Source of the DNA: Thalassotalea_H castellviae
GTDB taxonomy: Bacteria; Pseudomonadota; Gammaproteobacteria; Enterobacterales; Alteromonadaceae
Assembly: GCF_031846185.1 (NCBI RefSeq)
Contig: NZ_JAVRIF010000003.1
Span: forward strand, 186,001 to 250,000
Direction: 5' to 3'
DNA: 64,000 nt
The translations under genes and the position numbers were made by a program. The notes beneath the pieces were generated by a model. That model saw only the letters and a program-made list of their open reading frames with translations, did no database searches and had not been told where the DNA came from. This document shows, piece after piece, positions 16,811 through 26,622 of the stretch; the stretch's first letter is position 1; every line of letters begins with the position of its first letter.

Positions 16811-19486
16811 ATGTCTGAATTCCCAAACATTGATATTGATTCATTAGAAACCCAAGAGTGGTTAGAATCAATGGAATCGGTTTTAGAAAATGAAGGTCCA
16901 GAACGCGCACATTTTTTATTAGAAAAACTAATTGACCATGCTCGTCGTAGCGGTACACATTTACCTTTTGACGCAACGACTGCGTATGTGAACACTATCC
17001 CTCCAGGGCAAGAACCACATATGCCAGGCGATCAAACGATCGAAGCGCGTATTCGTGCGGCTATTCGTTGGAATGCATTAGTATTAGTACTTAGAGCGTC
17101 AAAAAAAGATCTGGAATTAGGTGGCCATATTGGCTCTTTTGCATCATCTGCGATGCTTTATGATGTAGGTTTTAACCACTTCTTTAAGGCCGCGTCACCA
17201 GAAGATGGTGGCGATTTTATTTTTGCTCAAGGCCATATTTCTCCGGGGATTTATGCACGTTCTTTCCTTGAAGGTGCATTAACTGAAGAACAATTAAATA
17301 ACTTCCGTCAAGAAGTAGATGGTGGTGGTCTTTCTTCATATCCTCACCCACATTTAATGCCAGACTATTGGCAGTTTCCAACTGTTTCTATGGGCTTAGG
17401 TCCATTGCAAGCTATTTATACTGCACGTTTCTTAAAGTATTTAACGGATCGTGGTATTAAAGATTGTTCTGGCCAACGTGTTTACGCTTTCCTTGGTGAC
17501 GGTGAAACAGATGAGCCAGAATCATTAGGTGCGATTGGTTTAGCGTCGCGCGAAGGTTTAGATAACTTAACGTTTGTTATTAACTGTAACTTACAACGCC
17601 TTGATGGGCCTGTTCGTGGTAACGGTAAAATTATTCAAGAACTTGAAGGCACGTTCCGTGGTGCAGGCTGGGAAGTTACGAAAGTTATTTGGGGTTCATA
17701 CTGGGATGCTTTGTTAGCTCGGGATACTTCAGGTAAGTTATTGCAGTTGATGAATGAAACCGTGGATGGTGAGTACCAAAACTGTAAAGCGAAAGGTGGT
17801 AAATATACTCGCGAGAACTTCTTCAATAAGTATCCTGAAACGGCTGAAATGGTTGCAAACATGTCTGATGAAGACATCTGGCGTTTAAACCGTGGTGGTC
17901 ATGATCCTGTTAAAGTTTATGCTGCATATGATAAAGCCATGAAAACTAAAGGTCGCCCAACGGTTATTCTTGCTAAAACGGTTAAAGGTTTTGGTTTAGG
18001 TACTGCCGGCGAAGGTTTAAATATTGCGCATAACGTAAAGAAAATGGACGTTGAGTCAATTAAATATTTCCGTGATCGTTTTAATATTCCAATTGCTGAT
18101 GAAGATATTGGCGATTTACCTTATTACAAATTTCCAGAAGATAGTGTTGAATACAAATACATGAAAGAGCGTCGTGAAGCATTAGGTGGTTCATTACCTG
18201 CACGTCGTCAACAAGCGGAAGAAACGTTAGAAATTCCACCGCTTAAATCTTTTGATGCGATTTTAAAAGGTTCAGGTGAGCGTGAAGTTTCATCGACGAT
18301 GACTTTTGTTCGTGTATTAAACAGCTTATTAAAAGATAAGAAAATTGGTAAGCGTATTGTGCCAATTATTCCTGATGAAGCGCGTACTTTTGGTATGGAA
18401 GGTTTATTCCGCCAAGTAGGTATTTATGCGAATGAAGGTCAAAAATATATTCCTCAAGATGCCGACCAAGTTGCTTATTATCGAGAAGATAAAAAAGGTC
18501 AGGTATTACAAGAAGGGATTAACGAATTAGGAGCGATGGCGTCTTGGGTTGCATCTGGTACTTCATATTCAACTTGTAACGCGACAACGATTCCATTTTA
18601 TATTTATTACTCAATGTTTGGTTTTCAACGTGTTGGTGACTTAGCTTGGGCGGCAGGTGATTCGCAAGCACGTGGTTTCTTATTAGGGGCAACGGCAGGT
18701 CGTACTACGCTAAATGGCGAAGGTTTACAACATCAAGATGGCCACTCACATGTGCAAGCGGGATTAATTCCAAACTGTGTTACCTACGATCCAACATATG
18801 GTTATGAAGTGGCGGTTATTGTGCGCGACGGTTTACGTCGTATGTATGAAAACAATGAAAATATTTTCTACTACTTAACGTTAATGAATGAAAATTACCA
18901 ACATCCTGCTTTCCCTGAAGATAGCAATGTTGCGGATGAAATCATTAAAGGTATTTATAAGCTTGAAACTGTTGCATCTAAAAAATCTGTTGCGAACGTT
19001 CAGTTAATGGGCTCAGGTACTATTTTATTACAAGTGCGAGAAGCTGCTCAGATTTTAAGTGCTGATTACAATATCTCAAGTGACGTTTATTCTGTTACTT
19101 CATTTAACGAATTAGCGCGTGACGGGCAAGAAGTGACTCGTCAAAACATGCTTAACCCTGAAGCAGAGCAAAAAGTACCTTATATCAGTACCGTTATCAC
19201 TAAAGAAAATGGTCCTGCTATTGCTGCAACTGATTATGTGAAGTCTTATTCTGATCAAGTTAGAGCATTTATTGATACTGAATATCGTTGTTTAGGAACT
19301 GACGGTTTTGGTCGAAGCGATAGCCGTGCTAACTTACGTCGTCATTTTGAAGTTAATGCGGCTTATATTGTGGTAGCGTCATTATTTGAATTAGCCAACC
19401 GTGGTGACATTAAGTATTCGGTGGTTACTGAAGCGATCAAACGCTTTAATATTGATACTAACAAACTTAACCCACTTTACGCTTAA
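16811..19486 (+). CDS. aceE: AceE, pyruvate dehydrogenase E1
   Basis: 891-residue homodimeric thiamin-diphosphate enzyme that decarboxylates pyruvate and acetylates the E2 lipoyl groups. The ThDP motif is visible as FLGDGETDEPES leading to VINCNLQRLDGPV near residues 230-270. HGHIGSF-like LGGHIGSFASSA and LQHQDGHSHVQAG (catalytic-region His) are conserved. Length matches E. coli AceE (887). A GGAG lies about 11 bases before ATG 16811. It is followed at 20 bases by aceF, so the two are one operon, likely under PdhR. Confidence 0.99.
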   Translation: MSEFPNIDIDSLETQEWLESMESVLENEGPERAHFLLEKLIDHARRSGTHLPFDATTAYVNTIPPGQEPHMPGDQTIEARIRAAIRWNALVLVLRASKKDLELGGHIGSFASSAMLYDVGFNHFFKAASPEDGGDFIFAQGHISPGIYARSFLEGALTEEQLNNFRQEVDGGGLSSYPHPHLMPDYWQFPTVSMGLGPLQAIYTARFLKYLTDRGIKDCSGQRVYAFLGDGETDEPESLGAIGLASREGLDNLTFVINCNLQRLDGPVRGNGKIIQELEGTFRGAGWEVTKVIWGSYWDALLARDTSGKLLQLMNETVDGEYQNCKAKGGKYTRENFFNKYPETAEMVANMSDEDIWRLNRGGHDPVKVYAAYDKAMKTKGRPTVILAKTVKGFGLGTAGEGLNIAHNVKKMDVESIKYFRDRFNIPIADEDIGDLPYYKFPEDSVEYKYMKERREALGGSLPARRQQAEETLEIPPLKSFDAILKGSGEREVSSTMTFVRVLNSLLKDKKIGKRIVPIIPDEARTFGMEGLFRQVGIYANEGQKYIPQDADQVAYYREDKKGQVLQEGINELGAMASWVASGTSYSTCNATTIPFYIYYSMFGFQRVGDLAWAAGDSQARGFLLGATAGRTTLNGEGLQHQDGHSHVQAGLIPNCVTYDPTYGYEVAVIVRDGLRRMYENNENIFYYLTLMNENYQHPAFPEDSNVADEIIKGIYKLETVASKKSVANVQLMGSGTILLQVREAAQILSADYNISSDVYSVTSFNELARDGQEVTRQNMLNPEAEQKVPYISTVITKENGPAIAATDYVKSYSDQVRAFIDTEYRCLGTDGFGRSDSRANLRRHFEVNAAYIVVASLFELANRGDIKYSVVTEAIKRFNIDTNKLNPLYA

Positions 19487-19506
19487 TAAGGACTAGGAGA
19501 ATAATT

Positions 19507-21168
19507 ATGTCTGATATTCAACAAATACTAGTCCCAGATGTTGGTGGTGACGAAGTTGAAGTTATTGAAATTTGTTTTGCGGTTGGCGACACCTTAGAAG
19601 CTGATGAAGGTATTGTTACCGTTGAAACCGATAAAGCCTCTATGGATATTCCGGCACCCGTTGCCGGAGAACTCACTGCGTTAAATGTTGCCGTTGGCGA
19701 TAAAATCAAAGAAGGCGACTTAATTGGTGAAATGAAAGTTTCTGGCGGTTCATCACAAGAAGCGCCGGCAGCTGAACCAGAGCCGGCTCCTGCAGTAGAA
19801 ACGCCTGCTGAACCAGCACCAGCTGCTGAAGCGCCAGCCGAAGCACCTGTTGCTGCTGGCGGTAGTGAAGTGATTGATGTTGTAGTGCCAGATATTGGTG
19901 AAGATGGCGAAGTAGATGTCATTGATGTCTTGATTGCTGTGGGTGATGAAATTGCAGAAGAAGACGGTTTAATCACCTTGGAAACTGACAAAGCAACCAT
20001 GGATGTACCTTCTTCACATGCAGGTATTGTTAAAGAAGTGTTAGTAGCTACTGGCGATAAAGTTAAGCAAGGCTCGTTAGTGATTAAATTAGAGACTAAC
20101 AGTGGAGCTCCTGCAGCAATTGAACAACCAGCGGCGCCAGCACCTGCTGCACAAGCACCAAAAGCTGAAGTTACCGCGCCGGTGGAAAAGAAAGCCGCGC
20201 CAGTACCTCATCATCCTCAATCAGGGGTGAAATCTTCAGGCGCAATTTATACTTCTCCTTCTATTCGTCGATTAGCACGTGAATTTGGTGTTGATTTAAC
20301 GTTAGTGAAGGGGACAGGTAATAAAAACCGTATCTTAAAAGAAGACGTTCAATCGTATGTTAAATATGAATTGTCTCGTCCTAAAGCGAGTGCTTCTAAC
20401 TCAGTATCGGGTGGCAGTGGTGGTTTACAAGTAGTGGCGAGTAAACCTGTTGATTTTTCTAAGTTTGGTGAAATTGAAACGAAAGAATTATCACGTATTC
20501 AAAAGATATCTGGGCCATTTTTACATAAAAACTGGGTGACTATTCCACATGTAACGCAATTTGATGAAGCTGACATTACTAATGTTGAAGCATTCAGAAA
20601 AGAGCAAAATGTAGTTTGTGAAAAGCAAAAGCTTGGTTTTAAAATTACGCCGCTAGTCTTTATATTAAAAGCAGCGGCAGATGCACTGAAAACTTTCCCT
20701 ACGTTTAACTCAAGTTTGAGTGAAGACGGCGAAAGCTTGATTTTGAAAAAGTATATTCACATTGGTGTAGCGGTTGATACACCGAATGGCTTGGTTGTTC
20801 CTGTAGTGCGTGATGTTGATAAAAAAGGCATTCATGAATTATCTCGTGAATTACTTGAAATTAGTATCAAAGCACGTGAAGGAAAATTAAAAGCGGCTGA
20901 CATGCAAGGTGGCTGTTTTACTATTTCAAGTCTTGGTGGAATTGGTGGTACCGCGTTTACACCAATCGTTAATGCTCCTGAAGTGGCTATTTTAGGTGTT
21001 TCTAAATCTGAGATGAAACCTAAATGGAATGGTAAAGAATTTGAGCCTAAACTAATGTTACCTTTATCTATGTCATACGATCATCGTGTAATTGATGGCG
21101 CGTTAGCAGCACGATTTACGGTACATTTAGCAGGTGTGATGAGCGATATTCGTAAATTAATTTTGTAA
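19507..21168 (+). CDS. aceF: AceF, dihydrolipoamide acetyltransferase (E2)
   Basis: 553-residue core of the PDH complex. Two lipoyl domains (residues ~3-78 and ~120-198) each show the lipoylated Lys in ETDKAS or ETDKAT; E. coli has three. Ala/Pro/Glu-rich swinging linkers follow each. The E1/E3-binding domain is near residues 250-295 (YTSPSIRRLAREFGVDL). The catalytic domain ends with SMSYDHRVIDGALAARF (HxxxDG). A good ribosome site TAGGAGA precedes the ATG. Ends at a strong terminator, so lpdA has its own promoter as well as possible read-through. Confidence 0.98.
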   Translation: MSDIQQILVPDVGGDEVEVIEICFAVGDTLEADEGIVTVETDKASMDIPAPVAGELTALNVAVGDKIKEGDLIGEMKVSGGSSQEAPAAEPEPAPAVETPAEPAPAAEAPAEAPVAAGGSEVIDVVVPDIGEDGEVDVIDVLIAVGDEIAEEDGLITLETDKATMDVPSSHAGIVKEVLVATGDKVKQGSLVIKLETNSGAPAAIEQPAAPAPAAQAPKAEVTAPVEKKAAPVPHHPQSGVKSSGAIYTSPSIRRLAREFGVDLTLVKGTGNKNRILKEDVQSYVKYELSRPKASASNSVSGGSGGLQVVASKPVDFSKFGEIETKELSRIQKISGPFLHKNWVTIPHVTQFDEADITNVEAFRKEQNVVCEKQKLGFKITPLVFILKAAADALKTFPTFNSSLSEDGESLILKKYIHIGVAVDTPNGLVVPVVRDVDKKGIHELSRELLEISIKAREGKLKAADMQGGCFTISSLGGIGGTAFTPIVNAPEVAILGVSKSEMKPKWNGKEFEPKLMLPLSMSYDHRVIDGALAARFTVHLAGVMSDIRKLIL

Positions 21169-21178
21169 AAGTAGTGAT

Positions 21179-21216
21179 AAAAAAGTGAGAATGAGACAAT
21201 CTTTCTCACTTTTTAC
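21179..21216 (+). terminator. Rho-independent terminator of aceEF
   Basis: Stem AAAAGTGAGA / TCTCACTTTT with an internal loop, T-rich on the right. It separates aceF from lpdA, leaving about 150 bases that can hold an lpdA promoter. Confidence 0.8.
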
Positions 21217-21366
21217 TACTTTGGTCAAAGAAGGTACGATAAAAGATAGCGATTTGGTGCGAGTTTAAGTAAAATTCCGCCCAGAAAAATCATAAAAATT
21301 TATATTTGCTGCTTAACGTTGTAATAAAGTGGTGAGTGACAAAACAACAAGTTAATTGAGGTTAGC

Positions 21367-22797
21367 ATGAGTAACGAAATTAAAACTCAAGTAGTCGTTT
21401 TAGGTGCAGGTCCAGGTGGTTATTCAGCAGCATTCCGTGCCGCTGATTTAGGTTTAGATGTCGTATTAGTTGAAAGCCGCGCTACGTTAGGTGGTGTTTG
21501 TTTAAATGTTGGTTGTATTCCTTCAAAAGCATTACTTCACGTAGCTAAAGTAATTGATGATGCAGCGGCAATGGCGTCTCATGGGGTTACCTTTGGTCAA
21601 CCTAAAATTGATCTTGATAAAATTCGTAGCTGGAAAGAAGACGTTATTGGTCAATTAACGGGTGGCTTAGGCGGTATGTCTAAAGCGCGTAAAGTTAAAA
21701 CAGTAACAGGTTATGGTAAATTCACTTCAGATAAAACGGTTGAAGTTGAAGGTGAAGACGGCAAGACTACAATCACATTTGATAATGCGATTATCGCCTG
21801 TGGTTCATCAGTTATCGATTTACCATTTATTCCAAATGATGATCCTCGTGTTATTGATTCAACGGGTGCATTAGAGTTAGAAGACGTACCGGGTGAAATG
21901 TTAGTACTTGGTGGCGGTATCATTGGTTTAGAAATGGGTACAGTTTATAACGCCTTAGGTTCTAATGTATCTGTGGTAGAATTTGCGGATCAATTAGTAC
22001 CAGCTGCTGATAAAGATATCGTTAAAATTTATACTAATTTTAATAAGAAAAAATTCAACATCATGTTGTCTACTAAAGTGGTTGCAGTTGAAGCGAAAGA
22101 TGATGGTTTATACGTAACATTTGAAGGCAAGAATGCGCCTGAAAAACAAGTGCGTTATGACAAAATTTTAGTAGCGGTTGGTCGTAAGCCAAATGGTCAT
22201 TTAGTGGCTGCTGACAAAGCAGGCGTGAATGTTGACGAGCGTGGTTTTATTAACGTTTCTAACGAATTACGTACAAATGTAAACAATATTTTTGCGATTG
22301 GCGATGTGGTAGGTCAACCTATGCTTGCACATAAAGCGGTACACGAAGCACATGTTGCTGCTGAAGTTATTGCGGGTAAGAAACACGTATTTGATCCACG
22401 TTGTATCCCTTCAATTGCTTATACTGATCCTGAAATGGCTTGGGTTGGTGTGACTGAGCGTGAAGCGAAAGAGCAAGGTTTAAATATTGAAGTTGCTAAC
22501 TTCCCATGGGCTGCTTCTGGTCGTGCTATTGCTTCAGCGCGTACCGAAGGTAAAACGAAAATGATCTTCGAAAAAGAAACTGGCCGAGTTCTTGGTGGTG
22601 CTATCGTTGGTATCAATGCTGGTGAAATGCTAGGTGAAATTTGTTTAGCAGTTGAAATGGGTGCTGACGCTGAAGATGTGGGTTTAACTATTCATGCTCA
22701 CCCAACGTTAAACGAATCTATTGGTTTAGCGGCAGAAATTTTTGAAGGTTCAATTACTGATTTACCTAACGCTAAAGCCGTTAAAAAGAAAAAGTAA
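21367..22797 (+). CDS. lpdA: LpdA, dihydrolipoyl dehydrogenase (E3)
   Basis: 476-residue FAD/NAD-linked disulfide oxidoreductase shared by the pyruvate and 2-oxoglutarate dehydrogenases and glycine cleavage. The FAD motif GAGPGGYSAAFRAADLG is near residues 13-29, and the redox disulfide is in GGVCLNVGCIPSK. The NAD site starts at LGGGIIGLEMG, and the active-site His is in IHAHPTLNES near the C-terminus. Ribosome site GAGGTTAGC precedes ATG 21367. Ends in a terminator whose exact sequence recurs 2 kb downstream. Confidence 0.99.
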   Translation: MSNEIKTQVVVLGAGPGGYSAAFRAADLGLDVVLVESRATLGGVCLNVGCIPSKALLHVAKVIDDAAAMASHGVTFGQPKIDLDKIRSWKEDVIGQLTGGLGGMSKARKVKTVTGYGKFTSDKTVEVEGEDGKTTITFDNAIIACGSSVIDLPFIPNDDPRVIDSTGALELEDVPGEMLVLGGGIIGLEMGTVYNALGSNVSVVEFADQLVPAADKDIVKIYTNFNKKKFNIMLSTKVVAVEAKDDGLYVTFEGKNAPEKQVRYDKILVAVGRKPNGHLVAADKAGVNVDERGFINVSNELRTNVNNIFAIGDVVGQPMLAHKAVHEAHVAAEVIAGKKHVFDPRCIPSIAYTDPEMAWVGVTEREAKEQGLNIEVANFPWAASGRAIASARTEGKTKMIFEKETGRVLGGAIVGINAGEMLGEICLAVEMGADAEDVGLTIHAHPTLNESIGLAAEIFEGSITDLPNAKAVKKKK

Positions 22798-22816
22798 TAC
22801 GTACTTTATCAATATA

Positions 22817-22850
22817 AAAATAAAAGCCAGCATAACGCTGGCTTTTTATT
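22817..22850 (+). terminator. Terminator of lpdA; copy 1 of a 32-bp direct repeat
   Basis: Stem AAAGCCAGC / GCTGGCTTT with a 5-base loop (ATAAC) and T run. Bases 22817-22848 are identical to 24867-24898, so the S9 peptidase gene lies between two copies of the same terminator. Confidence 0.92.
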
Positions 22851-22898
22851 TTTATTAACTTTAATATATTTATACATATAAATTATTCATGGAAGAAT

Positions 22899-24851
22899 AT
22901 GAAACTTATCACATACCTAATCGTAGTGATGGCGTTGATGTCAGCCGTTACGTTTGCAAAAAATCCCCCCCTTACTTATAAAGAATTCGGCCATTTACCT
23001 ATGCTCGAATCACCTACTGTCTCACCCAATGGTCAGCTTATTGCGTCTGTCTTTAATTCTGAAGATGGTCCTAAAGTTGTGTTAAGTGAGTTTGCTTCAA
23101 CTGAAATCACTACTTTAGTCCAATTGAGAAAGTCTGAAGATAGAATAGAAGATATTTATTGGGCGAATAATAATAGGCTACTTATTTCAGCAAGCTACTC
23201 TGAAAAAATAGTTAACAGATATTTTAGAATGAACCGTATTTTTTCTGTTGGAATAGACGGTAAAGAAATACGTGAATTGAAAACAAAAGTTGTTAAAGAG
23301 CTTGCTCCTTGGGAAAAAAGAGCGATGGCTGATATTCATTTAGTGTCATTACTAAAAGATGATAAAGAGCATGTTTTACTTCAAATGTATGATGTTAGAG
23401 ATGAGGCCCAAGTTGTTTATAAAGTAAATGTATATGATGGTAAGTTTACTAAATTATTTGCGAATAGGTATAACGTTTTCAACTGGGTAGTTAATGAAAA
23501 CGATACAGTAACCTTCGGTTATGGAGCGATGAAAGAAGATCCTGAAATTCGAACGATTTGGCATCGAAACAATGAGAAAGATGAGTGGCAGTTGTTACAT
23601 AAACAAAAAGCTTTTGAAGGAGAAACTTTTATACCCATTGCTGTAGAAGGTAATAAATTGATCGTTTTAACGGATCATAAAACTCGACGCACGTCATTAT
23701 GGGAATACGATATTGTTAGTGGAGAATATACTAAGTTAATTTATGGTCATGAAAAATACGACGTAAATAATGTCATTTATAATACTGGTCGTGATGAAAT
23801 TATTGGTGTCACGTATTTTGAGCACTTTCGTCAAGATCATTATTTCTCTGAAAAAAATAACCAATTAGCAAAAATTGTAAATAATACGTTCAAAGGCTTT
23901 TATACCAATATATACAGTAAAAACAAAGATGATACTAAATTGCTTATTTTCGCTGCAAAAGATAATAGTCCGAGCAAGTTTTTTTGGTTAGATCTCGCAA
24001 ATAAAAAAGGTGGCTTATGGTTCAGCCAGTTTCCATATCTTGAAAATCAACCTCTTGCTAATGTTATACCGATAAATTTTGACGCTCGTGACGGTGTTCC
24101 ATTAAGTGGTTATTTGACTATGCCAATTAAGAATATGGCAACTAAACCGCCATTAATAATTTGGCCGCATGGTGGTCCTATAGGTATTCGAGATTACCAA
24201 TACTTTGATCCTTATGTGCAATTTTTTACTAATAAAGGGTTTGCCGTTTTACAAGTCAATTATAGGGGGTCCGGAGGGTTTGGCTCTGATTTCCAGACTT
24301 CTGGCTATCATGAGTGGGGACAGAAAATGCAAGAAGATCTCTATGATGGTATACATTGGTTGCAAACTAAAAATTTAGTTGATGAAGATAATTCATGTTT
24401 CGCGGGTTATAGTTATGGCGGTTATGCGGCATTGACTGCTGCTTTTCAACAACCTGATAAATATAAATGTATTATTAGCATTGCAGGGGTAAGTGATTTA
24501 TTAGAGCTTGCTGAGAAAGATTATAAATGGGAAGGTAGAATTAGAGCTCATATAGTTAACACTATTGGAGACCCCACCAATGATGAAATTGCAAATACTT
24601 TAAAAGAAAACTCAGCTATATATCATTTAAATAAAATTAAAGCCCCCATTTTATTGTTGCATGGAACGCACGATACGCAAGTTAGATTAAATCAATCAAA
24701 AGAATTTTATGAGAAAGCTAAGTCAGCAGGGTTAAAGGTAAAATATGTTGAATTTAAGCATGGAACTCATTACTTAGACGAGTCTGAAAATAGATTAAAA
24801 GCTTTTGGTGAGTTAGATGCCTTTTTATCAAAACATTTATTAAATAAATAA
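22899..24851 (+). CDS. Secreted S9 family serine peptidase (prolyl oligopeptidase type)
   Basis: 650-residue exported hydrolase with a Sec signal peptide (residues 1-20, ending TFAK). A beta-propeller-like N-terminal half holds the dipeptidyl-peptidase type opening LPMLESPTVSPNGQLIAS. The C-terminal alpha/beta-hydrolase domain carries the triad Ser505 (GYSYGGY), Asp592 (HGTHDTQV) and His624 (KHGTHYLDES), plus the oxyanion segment WPHGGP. It probably degrades peptides in the periplasm or outside. Codon choice (ATA, AGA, AGG) is less selected than in lpdA. The gene is bracketed by two identical terminators, suggesting insertion or duplication at this spot. Confidence 0.92.
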   Translation: MKLITYLIVVMALMSAVTFAKNPPLTYKEFGHLPMLESPTVSPNGQLIASVFNSEDGPKVVLSEFASTEITTLVQLRKSEDRIEDIYWANNNRLLISASYSEKIVNRYFRMNRIFSVGIDGKEIRELKTKVVKELAPWEKRAMADIHLVSLLKDDKEHVLLQMYDVRDEAQVVYKVNVYDGKFTKLFANRYNVFNWVVNENDTVTFGYGAMKEDPEIRTIWHRNNEKDEWQLLHKQKAFEGETFIPIAVEGNKLIVLTDHKTRRTSLWEYDIVSGEYTKLIYGHEKYDVNNVIYNTGRDEIIGVTYFEHFRQDHYFSEKNNQLAKIVNNTFKGFYTNIYSKNKDDTKLLIFAAKDNSPSKFFWLDLANKKGGLWFSQFPYLENQPLANVIPINFDARDGVPLSGYLTMPIKNMATKPPLIIWPHGGPIGIRDYQYFDPYVQFFTNKGFAVLQVNYRGSGGFGSDFQTSGYHEWGQKMQEDLYDGIHWLQTKNLVDEDNSCFAGYSYGGYAALTAAFQQPDKYKCIISIAGVSDLLELAEKDYKWEGRIRAHIVNTIGDPTNDEIANTLKENSAIYHLNKIKAPILLLHGTHDTQVRLNQSKEFYEKAKSAGLKVKYVEFKHGTHYLDESENRLKAFGELDAFLSKHLLNK

Positions 24852-24866
24852 ATAAATAAATTAAAT

Positions 24867-24899
24867 CCTGAAAATAAAAGCCAGCATAACGCTGGCTTT
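24867..24899. terminator. Bidirectional terminator; copy 2 of the 32-bp direct repeat
   Basis: Identical over 32 bases to the lpdA terminator. Here it serves the S9 gene on the plus strand and, 27 bases from its stop, the OmpA-like gene on the minus strand. Confidence 0.9.
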
Positions 24900-24925
24900 T
24901 TAATGTCTTAGAAAGTGAGCTTGAA

Positions 24926-26011
24926 TTATCTTTTTATCGCAACTTTCTTAGTCGTTTGTACTTTTGCTTGAATACGTCTGTTTTGAGCATGAGCCGCTGG
25001 CGTGTTAGCTTCATTCACTAATTGTGCTTCACCGTGACCAATTGCCGTTAATCGGCTTTGTTCTATAGCAAAGTTATTCACTAATACATCAACGATTGCT
25101 TGAGCACGTTTTTCAGAAAGTTGCTGGTTGTAAGCCGCTTCACCAACAGCAGAGGTGTGACCATTGATCGTTAAATCAACATGAGAATATTGCTTCATAA
25201 ACTCAGCAACTCTAGCAATTTCAGATAAATACTGCTCATCAACATCACTCTTATTGTTAGCAAAGTTAACAATTAAGTTAATGGTTTCTTGTTGCTCTGT
25301 AAAAATAGTACAACCGTTAGCATCAACTTTGTCAGTCATTGGAGTATTTGAACATTGATCGTTTGCGTCAAATACACCATCAGCATCTGAGTCTTTTGGA
25401 GCAGAAACTGCCTTGTTAGTTGGCTGAGCAGCTACTTTTTTAGCGCGTTTAATAGGTGCGGGTTTCGTACCAAAATAATAAACAAAACCAATTTTAGAAG
25501 AGTAATCAACATAGTGATCATCGAATTGGTAATGACTTTTTCCTTCAATATAAAGTGCAGTGTTCTCACTTAAGTAATGACGATAGCCCATACCTAAATC
25601 AGCAGATAGATTAGAATGATTGATGTCTAAAAAGTCAGCACCGGCAACAAAGTAAAAATTTGCTTTTTTAGGGAAATATAATAAATCAAAGGCGGTACTC
25701 GTGCCTGACGGTACATCGAAACCTTTATGACCGGTATCTATGTTTAATTTTGATAATGATAAACGTGCTTCATAAAAAGGGGTGATACGGTAACCGAATT
25801 CACCACCAAATCCCGCAGCGCCATCAATAGCTGACTTACTATCCGAAGTGAATAAACGGTCTAGGTCAGTTTTGAAGTACGTTAAATGTCCACCTAGGTA
25901 AGTGTTCCCTACTAATGAATCAGCATCAGGCTGTTCGCTTGCTGAAGCGGTGAAAGATAAGGTTGCAAAACATAAGGCTTGGCAAAGCCTTGAAGCATTA
26001 AATAGACGCAT
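24926..26011 (-). CDS. OmpA-family outer-membrane protein with TSP3 repeats
   Basis: 361-residue outer-membrane protein. It has a signal peptide (cleavage likely after SFTASA near residue 24), an N-terminal eight-strand barrel-like region with alternating aromatic strands (residues ~30-185), and a Lys/Ala-rich linker. Then comes a calcium-binding thrombospondin type-3 stretch (DSDADGVFDANDQC, then TDKVDANGC) and a C-terminal OmpA domain with TINGHTSAVGEAAYNQQLSEKR that binds peptidoglycan. It probably ties the outer membrane to murein. Convergent with the S9 gene. Not the main OmpA by certain evidence, so no symbol given. Confidence 0.9.
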   Translation of the reverse strand: MRLFNASRLCQALCFATLSFTASASEQPDADSLVGNTYLGGHLTYFKTDLDRLFTSDSKSAIDGAAGFGGEFGYRITPFYEARLSLSKLNIDTGHKGFDVPSGTSTAFDLLYFPKKANFYFVAGADFLDINHSNLSADLGMGYRHYLSENTALYIEGKSHYQFDDHYVDYSSKIGFVYYFGTKPAPIKRAKKVAAQPTNKAVSAPKDSDADGVFDANDQCSNTPMTDKVDANGCTIFTEQQETINLIVNFANNKSDVDEQYLSEIARVAEFMKQYSHVDLTINGHTSAVGEAAYNQQLSEKRAQAIVDVLVNNFAIEQSRLTAIGHGEAQLVNEANTPAAHAQNRRIQAKVQTTKKVAIKR

Positions 26012-26211
26012 TAAATATATTCCTTTTTCGTCGTCAAAATGAAGTAAATAATTATGGTGTATTTTACTTTATTCTTTATAGCAAGTGATATAAATATTTC
26101 CAAATTGCCGATAAATAGCTGTTAAATTACCGAAAAAGCAGTAGATATTAAGCAATGTGTTATATTCAATGAAGGAAGTTATGAAAACTGAGATTAGTTG
26201 AGGAGAGAAAA

Positions 26212-26544
26212 ATGAAGAGAATATTTGTGATAATTTTATGTTTACAAATTTCATCTTGTACTTTGGTAAAAAATGATTCAAATAACTGGGATTTTGATCA
26301 TGATTTACAGTTTAATCAACAACAATTGTCTGAAAATGTTTACCAAGTCGTGATTCATCGCAAAAAAAATACTCGATTTACTCAGCTTTCCTCTTTTTTA
26401 CTTCGTCATGCTTTAGAGGTGTGTCAGGTGTATGGTTTTAAACTTGAGCTCTTAGAAGGTGTGGAAGGTTTTTATGATAAACAAGTGGCGAAAAGTTACA
26501 TTCAACCGGATTTAAAGGCAATAATAGAGTGTCCTAAAAAATAG
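26212..26544 (+). CDS. Small putative lipoprotein
   Basis: 110-residue protein with a lipoprotein signal (KRIFVIILCLQISSC, lipobox ISSC at residues 13-16). The mature part has no family I recognise and is mixed alpha/beta-looking with one further Cys pair (Cys82? and Cys107 region: EVCQVYGF, IECPKK). A ribosome site GAGGAGAG precedes the ATG by about 6 bases. Divergent from the OmpA-like gene and convergent with acnB; the coding pattern and a terminator just past the stop support a real gene. Function unknown. Confidence 0.75.
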   Translation: MKRIFVIILCLQISSCTLVKNDSNNWDFDHDLQFNQQQLSENVYQVVIHRKKNTRFTQLSSFLLRHALEVCQVYGFKLELLEGVEGFYDKQVAKSYIQPDLKAIIECPKK

Positions 26545-26547
26545 CAA

Positions 26548-26592
26548 AAAAAAGGGTTACTTCTAAATATTTCCAAGAAGTAACCCTTTATT
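26548..26592. terminator. Bidirectional terminator between lipoprotein gene and acnB
   Basis: A 14-bp stem AAAGGGTTACTTCT / AGAAGTAACCCTTT with A and T runs on both sides, placed between the two convergent stops. Confidence 0.88.
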
Positions 26593-26622
26593 ATTTTGTA
26601 GTGTAAACCTTAGATAAGTGGA

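Noticed and set aside
19518..20000. 160-codon minus-strand open frame opposite aceF
   Set aside because: Its Ser/Thr/Ala/Gly-rich sequence is the complement of the Ala/Pro/Glu linkers and lipoyl domains of aceF; it has no ribosome site and no family match.
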